NCBI GenBank assembly: GCA_050178135.1
Contig: JBFXGJ010000005.1
Span: 1-64,000, forward strand
Source of the DNA: UBA288 sp050178135
GTDB taxonomy: Archaea > Halobacteriota > Methanomicrobia > Methanomicrobiales > Methanospirillaceae
DNA length: 64,000 nucleotides
Direction: 5' to 3'
Part shown: positions 42,925 to 51,669 of the stretch, in pieces
Numbering within the stretch: position 1 is the stretch's first letter
Layout: the number at the start of each line of letters is the position of its first letter
Notes under the pieces: generated by a model
Told to the model about the DNA's origin: nothing
What the model saw: only the letters and a program-made list of their open reading frames with translations
Databases searched by the model: none
Translations under genes and position numbers: made by a program

Positions 42925-44361
42925 ATGCAACCGCGTCCTCTGTCGGTTCTGCTCGCCCTGTTCCTGTTCATCCTGCCCGCCGGTGCGGCTCCTCTTGGAC
43001 CGGCCGACCTCACCTACCTCGGCGCTTTTCGAATGCCAGAGGACGGAACAGAATACGGCTTTCTTTATGGTGGTGGCGGACTCGCCTTCCGCCCTGACGG
43101 GGACGGTGGACGGGGCTCCCTCTTCGTGATGGGCCACGACCAGCAGAACCTCGTCGCGGAGATCTCAGTACCGGTGCCTGAACAGTCGACGTCGGATACC
43201 CCGGAGGATCTGCCGACAGCTCGCCTCATCCAGCCTTTCGTGGATATCAAGGCCGGGATCTTCGTGGATTCGGGCGACGGCGTTCCGAAGTCGGGCGACC
43301 TTGCCTACGTGCCCCCGGATGGTGAGCGGGAGGCCCGGCTGTACTTCTCCTTCGCCGAGCACTTCGAGTTTGAACAGACCGCCCGGCACGCTTCGGTCTC
43401 TCCCGACCTCTCTCATCCCCATCCGAGCGGCCCATGGCTCCTCGGTGATCATCCCAATTTTGCGACCGACGACTACATGACCGTCGTGCCGGAGGAGTGG
43501 GCAACGGCCAATGCACCCGGTTATCTGCTCGCCACCGGACGGTATCGGGAGGGCTCGCTCGGGGGTTCCGGCCCGGCGCTCTTTCTGTTCGCCCCCTGGC
43601 TCGACGGGGACCCTCCGGCCCCGAACACCATCCTCTCGCATGTCGTCCCGCTCCTCCTGTACGAGCGGGGATACGAGGGCTCGTCGAACGTGATGAACGG
43701 GTACCGGGACGCGGACGAATGGTCGGGGTGTGCCTGGGTGACCGCCGAAAACCGTTCGGCGGTCGTCTTCGCCGGCACCAGGGCGCGAGGTGACTGCTGG
43801 TACGGTTGGGCGAACGGGAAGCACTATGTCCCGGGAGAACCCGATCCCGGTCCTGAGTACGGGGATCGGGGGTGGTGGGCAGACTCCTTCGAGGCCGTCC
43901 TGCTCTTCTACGACCCGGAAGACCTCGCGGCCGTCGCTTCCGGGCGGCTCTCCCCGTGCACCCCGCAGCCTGTCAGCGAGATGGTGATTGAGCCCTTCCT
44001 GTTCAGGTCGCGGGGAACTCAGGAGAAACGTCGACTCGGTGCGTCCACGTACAATCCGTCCTCGCAGACTTTCTTGGTCTCTGAATTTCGCGGCGACGGC
44101 GACTCGTTCCTCGTCCATGCGTTCCGTGTCGGTGGCGGCTTGAGGGTGGTGCCCGGCGGATACGGCACTCCGCAGGACCTTGACGGCGATACACGGTTCG
44201 AGGACGTCAACGGAAACAGCCGCGCGGACTTCGCGGACGTGACCCTCTATTTCAACCAGATGGCCTGGATAGCAGCGAACGAACCGCTCGCCTCCTTCGA
44301 CTACAACGGGAACGGCCGGATCGATTTTGCGGATGTGGTCGTGCTCTTCGGTGGACTCTGA
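42925..44361 (+). CDS. Secreted protein with dockerin-like tail, unknown catalytic domain
   Basis: A 478-aa exported protein: signal peptide 1-22 (ends AGAAP), a 380-residue beta-rich domain with GLAFRPDGDGGRGSLFVMGHD, SGDLAYVPPDG and repeated WxDG/Gly turns that recall beta-propeller or sialidase-like folds, and a C-terminal 60-residue calcium-loop domain (DLDGD, EDVNGNSRADFADV, FDYNGNGRIDFADV). I cannot name the main domain. The tail and the preceding PGGYGTPQ linker match those of the GH17-like protein and the next gene, so these proteins are built to one plan. Confidence 0.65.
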   Translation: MQPRPLSVLLALFLFILPAGAAPLGPADLTYLGAFRMPEDGTEYGFLYGGGGLAFRPDGDGGRGSLFVMGHDQQNLVAEISVPVPEQSTSDTPEDLPTARLIQPFVDIKAGIFVDSGDGVPKSGDLAYVPPDGEREARLYFSFAEHFEFEQTARHASVSPDLSHPHPSGPWLLGDHPNFATDDYMTVVPEEWATANAPGYLLATGRYREGSLGGSGPALFLFAPWLDGDPPAPNTILSHVVPLLLYERGYEGSSNVMNGYRDADEWSGCAWVTAENRSAVVFAGTRARGDCWYGWANGKHYVPGEPDPGPEYGDRGWWADSFEAVLLFYDPEDLAAVASGRLSPCTPQPVSEMVIEPFLFRSRGTQEKRRLGASTYNPSSQTFLVSEFRGDGDSFLVHAFRVGGGLRVVPGGYGTPQDLDGDTRFEDVNGNSRADFADVTLYFNQMAWIAANEPLASFDYNGNGRIDFADVVVLFGGL

Positions 44362-44425
44362 TCGCGGACGGTCTCGATTGACACGGTACCGGACGGGACC
44401 ACTGTCAGTGTCTCTCGTTCAGAGT

Positions 44426-44490
44426 CTCCATTTAATCTTTCTTCTTTGTTAAAACGCGATATGGATATTCTTCGGCAAATTTATCCACTC
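44426..44490 (+). promoter_or_regulatory. Promoter region of the CBM6-dockerin gene
   Basis: An AT-rich block: TCCATTTAATCTTTCTTCTTTGTTAAAACG followed by GCAAATTTATCC at about 44475-44486. The second TATA-type element lies 24-35 nt before ATG 44510. Confidence 0.45.
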
Positions 44491-44509
44491 CTGTGATGAC
44501 CCGTCTCCA

Positions 44510-46060
44510 ATGCACACCTTCCGCCTCCTCCTTATCACCGTGCTGGTCGCCACCCTTTTCTCTGCCTCGCCGGTGGTGGGCGCCCGCACCTCTCCCCTGG
44601 TCATCGATCATGCCTCGGCCGACCTCGTGCCCATCCCGGCCTCCGCGATAGAAGATGCGAAGTCAGACCTCCATGTCGCGTACGGGCACACCTCCCACGG
44701 GTCCCAGCTGATCGGCGGTATGAACGGTCTCGTGACCTTCGAGGGGGCCCCGCTCCCGCCGGAGACGTACGCATGGAGCGAGGGCGGGACGGCCGGCACC
44801 CTCGACATCGATGACTACTTCACCTCGGGCGATCTCGGTAATCCCGATTTCACCTCCTGGGCCACCCGGACGAGGACCTATCTCTCCAATCCTGCGAACG
44901 ACGATGTCAACGTTGTCATGTGGTCCTGGTGCGGGCAGGTCTCTGGGGCGTCCGAGGCGAATATCAACACCTACCTCTCGCTCATGTCCGCCCTGGAGCA
45001 CGACTTCCCTTCAGTCACCTTCGTGTATATGACCGGGCACCTCGATGGCACGGGGGTGGCGGGAAACCTCAACCAGCGGAACGAACAGATCCGGGCCTGG
45101 GTCCGGAGCCATAACGGGGTTCTCTATGACTTTGCGGACATCGAGTCCTTCGATCCCGACGGAAACGGCTATCTCGCTCGCTGGGCGAACGACGCCTGCG
45201 ACTACGACGGGGGCAACTGGGCGCGGGCCTGGCAGACCTCGCATGCTGAGGGAGTGGCCTGGTATACCTGCAGTGCGGCCCATACGGAGCCCCTGAACGC
45301 GAATCGGAAGGCCTTCGCCGCCTGGCACCTCTTCGCCCGGCTTGCCGGCTGGGACCCATCGTCTCCGACCACGACCCTGACGCCCGTCCCTCATACGACG
45401 CCCATCCCGCTCCCGGGGGGCGTTGAGGCGGAAAATTACCGGCCGGGCGGGTTCTCGGACACGACGCCCGGCAACCTCGGGGGTGCGTATCGGTCCGACG
45501 ACGTCGATATCGAGCCCATCCCGGGGGGGTACGCCGTCTGTTACGTCCGCGACGGCGAATGGCTCGAGTATGACGTCACCGTGGTCCCGGCCGGTGTCTA
45601 CCGCCTCGAGGCATGGGTCTCGTCACCCAATGCGGACGGCCGGATCGAGGTGCTCGTCGACGGTTCAACCGCCTTCACAATCGCTGTCCCGAACAGCGGT
45701 GGGTTCGGGACCTACACCTCGGTCGAGGCGGCAGGGGAGCGGTATCTCTCGGCCGGTCCCCATACTCTCAGGGTCCGGTTCCCGAAAGGGTTCCTGAACC
45801 TGGACAGGCTCATCCTCTCCGCCCGCACGGCCGATCTGCTGCCCCCTGTTCCCGGCGGATTCGGCCCCCCGCTTGACCTGGACGGCGACGGCCTCCATGA
45901 GGATGTGAACGGGAACAACCGGCCGGACTTCGCGGACGTCGTGCTCTTTTTTCACGAGATGACGTGGATCAGCGGGAACGAGCCGATCGCCGCGTTCGAC
46001 TTCAATGCGAACGACAGAATCGACTTTGCCGACGCGGTTCGGCTCTTTGCCGCGCTCTAG
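44510..46060 (+). CDS. Secreted esterase-like protein with CBM6 and dockerin-like tail
   Basis: A 516-aa exported protein: signal peptide 1-24, an SGNH-hydrolase-like N-terminal domain (about 28-285; YGHTSHGSQLIGGMNGL, VVMWSWCGQVSGA, YMTGHLDGTG, HTEPLNANRKAFAAWHLFARLAGW), a short TTTLTPVPHTTPIPLPGG linker, a family-6 carbohydrate-binding module (about 305-440; VEAENYRPGG, GEWLEYDVTV, YRLEAWVSS, NLDRLIL) and the dockerin-like C-terminal domain. The combination points to deacetylation or modification of a polysaccharide. It lies directly after another dockerin-tailed gene on the same strand. Confidence 0.75.
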   Translation: MHTFRLLLITVLVATLFSASPVVGARTSPLVIDHASADLVPIPASAIEDAKSDLHVAYGHTSHGSQLIGGMNGLVTFEGAPLPPETYAWSEGGTAGTLDIDDYFTSGDLGNPDFTSWATRTRTYLSNPANDDVNVVMWSWCGQVSGASEANINTYLSLMSALEHDFPSVTFVYMTGHLDGTGVAGNLNQRNEQIRAWVRSHNGVLYDFADIESFDPDGNGYLARWANDACDYDGGNWARAWQTSHAEGVAWYTCSAAHTEPLNANRKAFAAWHLFARLAGWDPSSPTTTLTPVPHTTPIPLPGGVEAENYRPGGFSDTTPGNLGGAYRSDDVDIEPIPGGYAVCYVRDGEWLEYDVTVVPAGVYRLEAWVSSPNADGRIEVLVDGSTAFTIAVPNSGGFGTYTSVEAAGERYLSAGPHTLRVRFPKGFLNLDRLILSARTADLLPPVPGGFGPPLDLDGDGLHEDVNGNNRPDFADVVLFFHEMTWISGNEPIAAFDFNANDRIDFADAVRLFAAL

Positions 46061-48153
46061 CCGGCGTGGCGCCAGGCCTCTGCCGGGACGCACAGCTCGA
46101 ACCGTGCCCCCCGTCCCGGTTCGCCCATCTCTGCGATCACGATCCCGGTGATCGCGAGCACCTCCCGTGCCAGGAAGAGACCGAGCCCCGTATTCCTGCC
46201 GTATCCCTGCTCGAAGATCCGGTCCTTCTCGTCTCGCGGCACCCCGACGCCATCATCCTCCACCGTGACAACGAGCCTGGACCCCTCGGGACGGGCGGCG
46301 ATCGTGATCTTGGAGAGGGTCGGGCCAGCGTGGCGGATTGCGTTCTCAAAGAGCGTGGAGAGGACCCGCTCGAGAAGGGCGTCGGCCAGCACCTCGAAAC
46401 CGCTCGTGTGGTCCTCGATCACGACCCCTTCGAGTGGGAGTCCGCTCGCCGCCGCCCGGACGAGGGCGGAGAGGTCCTGCCAGGCCGGTGCTGCAGTCCC
46501 GAGCGTGGCATATTCGCCCATGAACCGGACCATCGCTTCGACCCGGGCGATGGAGGCACGGGTGCGGGCGAGGCGGTCCGCGAGTTCATCCGTCTGTGCC
46601 AGTTCAGAGGCGAGGTCGAGGTGTCCCCGGATCGCCACGAGCTGGTTGTTGATGTCGTGTCTCGTGAGGGCGTTCATGAGCCCGAGCGCCCGGTTGGCAC
46701 GGAGCGCCGCTTCAGAGACCTCCTCGAGATCCGTCGTCCTCCGACGCAGGGCCGCCTCGAGCTCTTTCTGTTCGGTGATCTCCCTGAGCAGGGCGAGGCT
46801 GGCCGGGTGGTCGTGATACGGGACCGGAACGACCCGTACGGAGACGAAGACCAGCCGCCCCGTCACGGTCCGGATCTCCGTTTCATACGGCGACACCGGT
46901 CCCTCTGTCTCGTGGATCCCGTTCATCACCTCCATGATCCCGAGCGACCCGGCAGCGACGTGGTCCGAGGTCTTCGTCCCGACGAGGCGGTCGGACGGCA
47001 CCCCGAGCACCTGTTCGACGGCAGAATTGACGAAGAGGATCTTCCGGTCCTGGTCGAAGACCACGACCAGGTCGGGGAGGTTGTCGACAAGGCCCCGGAT
47101 AAAGGTCTCGCTCTCCTGGAGGGCGGCGATGGCACGGGTCCGGGCAGTGATGTCCCGCACCAGGATCGCCCGGCCCCTGGACTCCTCGAGGGATGCGATG
47201 TCGACCTCGAACCGCTCGTCGGGCCTCCCGTTCCGGGTCCGCTCGACAGCGAGCGGCCCGTCTGCCTGCATCCGGTCGAGGACGGCCCGCAACCCGTTCC
47301 ATTCGCCAGCCAGGGCCAAGAATGGTGTGCCGATCACCTGTTCGGGATCAACCTCGAAGAGGCGGGCTGCAGCCGGGTTCATCGTGACGATCCGGTCGTT
47401 CCGATCGACCACGACGACGCCGATCGGGACCCGTTCGATCACGGTGGGAGCGGCGACCGGGACCAGGTCGAGGAACCGGTAGCGGAACAGCGCGTGCGCG
47501 ATGATGAGCGCCGCGACGGCGAAGCCGAGCGGGGTCAGGTCGACCTCGTTGAGCGGCCGGACGCCGACCGTGTAGAGGATGAGGGCCACGCCGGGGACGA
47601 TCGCCGCGGATGCGATCACCAGGACCTGACGGCGGAGCGGTGGGGGTGAATTCCAGGCATGCCCGACAAGGAGACCGGTACCGACACTCATCGCCACGAA
47701 GGAGTAGGCGACCTGGACCATGTACCACGGTCCGGGGGCACGGTGGAGAAGCGGAAGAGGTCCACTCGTGTCGAGTTCGAATGCCGTGTAGAAGAGGTGA
47801 TGCAGGTCATTGGTAAAGACGAAGAGGACGGTCAGGACCGGGATAACAAGGATCACTCCCCAGCCAGGACGGGACGGCACCAGTCGCCCGGAGAAGGAGA
47901 CGGAGAAGGCGAGCCAGAGCGGAGCAAGCGTCGCGATGGTGATATCCTGAACCACCCCGAGCAGGACCATCGTCTTCATCGACTCGGCGGCGAGCTCGAT
48001 GCCGTAGACCCCCGCCCAGATCGCCAGGGCGAGGAGGAGCACCAGGAAAGAGAGGCCGCCCGGCACCCGGCGGCGGGGCCAGGTGGCGGCGGCAACTCCC
48101 GCAATCAGGATTCCCGAGCAGATGAACACGCCAGCGATGGCGTTCAGGGCCAT
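46057..48153 (-). CDS. Sensor histidine kinase with 7-helix membrane sensor and two PAS domains
   Basis: A 698-aa membrane kinase: seven N-terminal helices (1-230, histidine-kinase N-terminal 7TM type), two PAS domains (about 238-345 and 350-465), a coiled segment, the phospho-acceptor box LTRHDINNQ with H499, and a HATPase domain with ENAIRHAG (N box), EDDGVGVP (G1) and GRNTGLGLFLAREV (G2). No receiver domain is fused and no response regulator lies nearby. ATG 48153 is chosen over GTG 48165. The 3' end overlaps that of the convergent dockerin-tailed gene by 4 bp. Confidence 0.9.
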   Translation of the reverse strand: MALNAIAGVFICSGILIAGVAAATWPRRRVPGGLSFLVLLLALAIWAGVYGIELAAESMKTMVLLGVVQDITIATLAPLWLAFSVSFSGRLVPSRPGWGVILVIPVLTVLFVFTNDLHHLFYTAFELDTSGPLPLLHRAPGPWYMVQVAYSFVAMSVGTGLLVGHAWNSPPPLRRQVLVIASAAIVPGVALILYTVGVRPLNEVDLTPLGFAVAALIIAHALFRYRFLDLVPVAAPTVIERVPIGVVVVDRNDRIVTMNPAAARLFEVDPEQVIGTPFLALAGEWNGLRAVLDRMQADGPLAVERTRNGRPDERFEVDIASLEESRGRAILVRDITARTRAIAALQESETFIRGLVDNLPDLVVVFDQDRKILFVNSAVEQVLGVPSDRLVGTKTSDHVAAGSLGIMEVMNGIHETEGPVSPYETEIRTVTGRLVFVSVRVVPVPYHDHPASLALLREITEQKELEAALRRRTTDLEEVSEAALRANRALGLMNALTRHDINNQLVAIRGHLDLASELAQTDELADRLARTRASIARVEAMVRFMGEYATLGTAAPAWQDLSALVRAAASGLPLEGVVIEDHTSGFEVLADALLERVLSTLFENAIRHAGPTLSKITIAARPEGSRLVVTVEDDGVGVPRDEKDRIFEQGYGRNTGLGLFLAREVLAITGIVIAEMGEPGRGARFELCVPAEAWRHAG

Positions 48154-48283
48154 GCCCCTGCACACCTCCTCCCGAGTTCGCTGGGTGATCGGTCCCGTCC
48201 TGACACGGATCGATCCTTCGCTCCTCTACGTCTTTAATCCGGCGCCGGAAATCTATAAATCTCCTGTCGCCGACAGGAGGCGC

Positions 48284-48538
48284 ATGAAGGAATTGAAGCG
48301 CTCCCAGACAGACCGGATGGTAGCCGGTGTCTGTAGTGGCATCGGTGTCTACCTCGGGATAGACCCGAACGTGATCCGACTGGTCTGGGTCGTCGTAACC
48401 GTCTTCGGCGTCGGGCTCGGCCTGCTCGCCTACCTGCTCGCCTGGATCATCATCCCCGAAGAAGAGATGCCGCCGGCAGCGGAGGTCCCCCCCGAGCCTG
48501 CGGACGTGATCACGGTCGAGCCGAACGAGGTCCAATAA
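48284..48538 (+). CDS. PspC domain membrane protein
   Basis: An 84-aa protein that is one PspC domain: LKRSQTDRMVAGVCSGIGVYLGIDPNVIRLVW, then a single membrane helix (VTVFGVGLGLLAYLLAWIIIPEEE). PspC proteins take part in membrane-stress responses; small stand-alone forms are common in archaea. An AGGAGG ribosome site lies 4 nt before the ATG; TTTAATC near 48231 is a TATA candidate. It diverges from the histidine kinase with 130 bp between. Confidence 0.85.
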   Translation: MKELKRSQTDRMVAGVCSGIGVYLGIDPNVIRLVWVVVTVFGVGLGLLAYLLAWIIIPEEEMPPAAEVPPEPADVITVEPNEVQ

Positions 48539-48689
48539 GGGCTACGTCATCCCTTTTCGGTGCGGAGTGGTGCGCCTCTCCCGGACCCCTCCACCGCTGC
48601 TTCCGGGAGGGCAACACGACCTCGTCCAGAATATTTTTATGGATGGTGGTGGATCTCCTTCTGTCGAACGGTCACTGACTGTTCGTTTC
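48539..48689 (+). promoter_or_regulatory. Possible promoter in long intergenic stretch
   Basis: AATATTTTTATGG at 48630-48641 is a TATA-type element inside GC-rich sequence. It could drive the short frame at 48690 or an untranslated RNA. Confidence 0.25.
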
Positions 48690-48905
48690 ATGGTGATCGA
48701 CGTGGTACGGATCCGGAAGAACCGCCCTCTGGTCTCGGGCAGTGCGCCTGTATCGAGGGAAGTGCGGCGGAGAAGTCTCGATCGGCCGTACCGGGCGGTC
48801 GAGATCCCGGAGAGCATTCGGACCGTCTGTCTCGGTCTCCTCGCCGCGACGACGACCATGACCGGATGCACGATCGGGACCTGCCTCCGTCTGGCTGGTC
48901 TCTAA
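48690..48905 (+). CDS. Doubtful 71-aa open frame
   Basis: A frame with moderately GC-rich third positions that ends in a hydrophobic, cysteine-containing segment (VCLGLLAATTTMTGCTIGTCL). There is no good ribosome site. It may be a small membrane protein or chance; the TATA-type element at 48630 is its main support. Confidence 0.2.
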   Translation: MVIDVVRIRKNRPLVSGSAPVSREVRRRSLDRPYRAVEIPESIRTVCLGLLAATTTMTGCTIGTCLRLAGL

Positions 48906-49331
48906 CTGTCGCCCCTTTTTCCCGATGAATGGACCAGACCGTCTTCGTTTCATCGCATCCGGCACGGTTCATCCCGGGCGTTGCCGTGCAACTCTCATGA
49001 CCTCCGACATCACCGGGGGTTAAACAGAGGTTCTCGAGCGTCTCCCGATACACTCACGGTGCACCCCAGGTCTCCTTTGACCCCGGGTTCACGGGATGAC
49101 GGGTATACCTCGTACACCGGTAAGATGCCCGGTCTGGCATGCGGACCGGGCGTTGTTCGCCATCCGTCAACTCGCTGCCCATCGTGATCCGCGATCGGAA
49201 TCCCGTGGTCAGGTCGTTGGAGCGATACCGACCCTTATAGGGATTTTTCGTTACCAGCGAGTATTGCCCTCGCAGAGATTATTCGTCGTTCGCCGCGGGG
49301 GGGTGATCCCGGTCACGCATCCGATCAGAGC
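48906..49331. other. Intergenic stretch without a gene
   Basis: About 430 bp with short, inconsistent frames. Nothing recognisable until the TATA element at 49332. Confidence 0.45.
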
Positions 49332-49341
49332 TATAAAATAA
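49332..49341 (+). promoter_or_regulatory. TATA box of the repeat lipoprotein gene
   Basis: TATAAAATAA, 25-35 nt before ATG 49367, is the cleanest TATA box in the window; the transcript would have a very short or no leader. Confidence 0.6.
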
Positions 49342-49366
49342 TCAGGGTCCCAACCTCTTCACTGCC

Positions 49367-50725
49367 ATGATCCGTTCATCCCGCGCTGCGTTGGTACTGA
49401 TGCTGGCCCTCATGCTTGGTGCGGCAGTGCTCATGGCCGGCTGTACCCAGGCGCAGCCGCTCTCCGTTCAGCTCAGCGACCACCCGACCTACGGGAAGAT
49501 TCTCACGGACTCGAACGGCCGTTCCCTCTACGTGATCGCACGGGATGTTCCGAACACCGGGATCATCGCCGACCTCGGCGACGTGTCGCGGTTCTACCCC
49601 CCCTTCTTCGCCGAGAGTATGCCGGGCGGACGGGGGATCGACACGAGCGAGTTCGGGATCCTGACGCGGCCCGACGGCTCGAAGCAGACCACCTACCGCG
49701 GGTGGCCCCTCTATTACTACCTGAATGACCGGGCGGCGGGCGATGCCAAGAGCCAGGGCGCAAACAACGTCACGTTCCTGGCGCGGACCGAATATACGCT
49801 GATGGTCCTTGAGAACGCGAGCTACGGTATCTACCTCACGACGCCGGACGGGCTCACCCTCTACGCTCCCGAGAGCGCCAATGCCTCCGTGCGGACCGAG
49901 GGTTTCCTTCCGTTCCATGCATCGCCGGTGATCGGCCCCTCCCCCCTCGTCACCTCCAGCGACTTCTCGGAGGTCGAAGGGGTGAACGGGCCGCCGCAGA
50001 CGGCGTTCAGGGGCCGACCACTCTGGGTTTTCTCAGGCGACCACGGACCAGGCGTGATCGGCGGCGGCACAGACGGGCTTCGCCCCGTAATCCTCGCCCC
50101 GTCCGGAAGCATGAGCGGTCTCGGCGAAGGGCCGACAGCCGCTCCGAGCCCGACCCCGACGGTCGGAACGGGGTCACCCGCCACGACCGGTTCGGCCCCG
50201 GTCCAGGCGACGACGGTCGTCACCACACGCTCCCCGGACGACCCGTACACCGGGGGCAAGCACACCCCGACGCCTTTCCAGACGGTTCGGGTGGTGAGTC
50301 AGTCCACGGCGACGATCGAACCCGGTGTGACCTGGACCCCGATCGCCCCAGGGACGACGGCGGCGCCCGACACGTCTGAGCCCACCCAGGCACAACCCAC
50401 CTCGGCGCAGCCCACCTCGGCACAACCGACGATGGAGACCAGTGTCCCCACCCCATCGCCCGTCCAGACGACGAGCGCCCCGACCGTCGCGCCGGTGACC
50501 TCGCCTCCCCCGGAGCCGGTGACGAGCGTTCCAACCCCCGAGCCCGTGACGCCTGTACCGACCCCGGAGGAGACCACGATCCCCACGACCGTACCCCTCC
50601 CCGAGCCATCGACCCCGGAGGTGCCGACTACGATCCCCAACCCCCTCCCCCCGATGCCGATCCCGACGCTCCCCCCGATGCCGATCGAGTCGGAGGGGGA
50701 CGTCAACGGCTCCTCCTCCTCCTGA
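49367..50725 (+). CDS. Lipoprotein with two secreted-repeat (Lipoprotein_15) domains and a Pro/Thr stalk
   Basis: A 452-aa surface protein: signal segment and lipobox LMAGC with C26 as anchor, then two copies of the short 'secreted repeat of unknown function' domain, marked by GKILTDSNGRSLYVIARD with YRGWPLYYYLND and by YGIYLTTPDGLTLYAPES with FRGRPLWVFSGD. Residues from about 245 to the end are a low-complexity Pro/Thr/Ser/Val stalk with PTSAQ and TPEPV repeats, ending in four Ser. Ligand and role are unknown; related bacterial proteins are cell-surface. Confidence 0.75.
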   Translation: MIRSSRAALVLMLALMLGAAVLMAGCTQAQPLSVQLSDHPTYGKILTDSNGRSLYVIARDVPNTGIIADLGDVSRFYPPFFAESMPGGRGIDTSEFGILTRPDGSKQTTYRGWPLYYYLNDRAAGDAKSQGANNVTFLARTEYTLMVLENASYGIYLTTPDGLTLYAPESANASVRTEGFLPFHASPVIGPSPLVTSSDFSEVEGVNGPPQTAFRGRPLWVFSGDHGPGVIGGGTDGLRPVILAPSGSMSGLGEGPTAAPSPTPTVGTGSPATTGSAPVQATTVVTTRSPDDPYTGGKHTPTPFQTVRVVSQSTATIEPGVTWTPIAPGTTAAPDTSEPTQAQPTSAQPTSAQPTMETSVPTPSPVQTTSAPTVAPVTSPPPEPVTSVPTPEPVTPVPTPEETTIPTTVPLPEPSTPEVPTTIPNPLPPMPIPTLPPMPIESEGDVNGSSSS

Positions 50726-50733
50726 TCCTCCTG

Positions 50734-50742
50734 TTTTTTTTT
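50734..50742 (+). terminator. Oligo-T terminator
   Basis: Nine T residues eight bases after the stop codon of the repeat lipoprotein gene, followed by a tandem TTGCCGGGCGAC repeat (50741-50765). Confidence 0.55.
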
Positions 50743-50840
50743 GCCGGGCGACGTTGCCGGGCGACATCGTGCTGCAAATATCTATTATCGCTCCGTTCCG
50801 AGTCTGGTCCGTCGATGCCGCGTCGACAGGGGGGAGAGAG

Positions 50841-51305
50841 ATGAGTGAGGAAGAGACGAAGACGAGCGAGCTCGTCCGGATGCTTGTGAATGGTACGACC
50901 TACCAGATGCTCGATGCTGCCGCGGCGCTTGGTGGGATCGGCGAGGGTGCCGTCCTCGACGTCGCCCCGTTACTCCGGTCCGTCCACCGGGAGACCCGGT
51001 GGCGTGCCGCCGTGGCGCTGGAGCGCGTGGGGCCTCCGGCCGTCGAAGCCCTGATGGTGGCGGCGGGGGACCTGGACTGGCGGGTCAGGGTACCGGCGAT
51101 CTGGGCACTCGAGCACATCGGCGATCAGAGGTCGATCCCATCGCTATTGGAGAACCTGCACGGAAAGAACGAATGTTGCCGCTGGATGGCCGCGGCGGCC
51201 CTTAACCGAATCGGGGACGATGAGATCCGGCAGACCGTCGAGGAGGTCTTCGTGGCCGATCCCTTCGGGCGGGGGGTGGTTGAGGAACTGAAGGAAGGAA
51301 GCTGA
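50841..51305 (+). CDS. HEAT-repeat protein
   Basis: A 154-aa protein of PBS-lyase-type HEAT repeats: DAAAALGGIGEGAV, WRAAVALERVGPPAVEAL, WRVRVPAIWALEHIGDQRSIPSLLENL, CRWMAAAALNRIGD. Such short repeat proteins serve as scaffolds for protein contacts. ATG 50841 follows GGGGAGAGAG; the longer frame upstream is not repeat-like. AAATATCTATTATCG near 50776-50790 is a TATA candidate. Confidence 0.8.
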   Translation: MSEEETKTSELVRMLVNGTTYQMLDAAAALGGIGEGAVLDVAPLLRSVHRETRWRAAVALERVGPPAVEALMVAAGDLDWRVRVPAIWALEHIGDQRSIPSLLENLHGKNECCRWMAAAALNRIGDDEIRQTVEEVFVADPFGRGVVEELKEGS

Positions 51306-51424
51306 ACGGGAATAGAGCCAGACAGGGTCATTTGGGCCACCGGGGGCCTTTATTCCCCGGCCACTGTTTTTCCTGTAACAGGTCGCGGGACGTCGCACAG
51401 CGTCTCCGTCAGGAGGAGGCCAAT

Positions 51425-51643
51425 TCAACCGCTGTGGGCCATCTCCTCGTTCCCGATCACCCGCGCCACGCGTCCGACGCGACCATCGGTCAACCGGACC
51501 TTGATGCCGTGCGGGTGCGTCGCCGAGCGAGTCAGGATCTCCGCCACGACTCCCTCAACCGTCCGGCCGGTCCGCTGGTCCTGTTTCAAGACGATTGCGA
51601 CCCTGAGGCCTACCTGGACAGCGTCACGTCGTGTGCCCGTCAT
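51425..51643 (-). CDS. YwbE family protein
   Basis: A 72-aa protein of the YwbE/TIGR03833 family, recognised from VGLRVAIVLKQDQRTGRTVEGVVAEILT and HPHGIKVRLTDGRVGRVARV. Function is unknown; the fold is likely a small beta barrel. ATG 51643 has AGGAG 7 nt upstream; ATG 51649 is possible. It follows the nitrogenase-like genes on the same strand, 26 bp after the last one, and may be in their operon. Confidence 0.85.
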   Translation of the reverse strand: MTGTRRDAVQVGLRVAIVLKQDQRTGRTVEGVVAEILTRSATHPHGIKVRLTDGRVGRVARVIGNEEMAHSG

Positions 51644-51669
51644 TCCCATCTCCTGGGTTCTGTTCAGCC

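Noticed and set aside
50380..50700. Possible CRISPR or tandem repeat array in the Pro/Thr stalk
   Set aside because: The repeats are short codon repeats within the lipoprotein coding sequence; there are no regular spacers. No CRISPR array was seen anywhere in the window.
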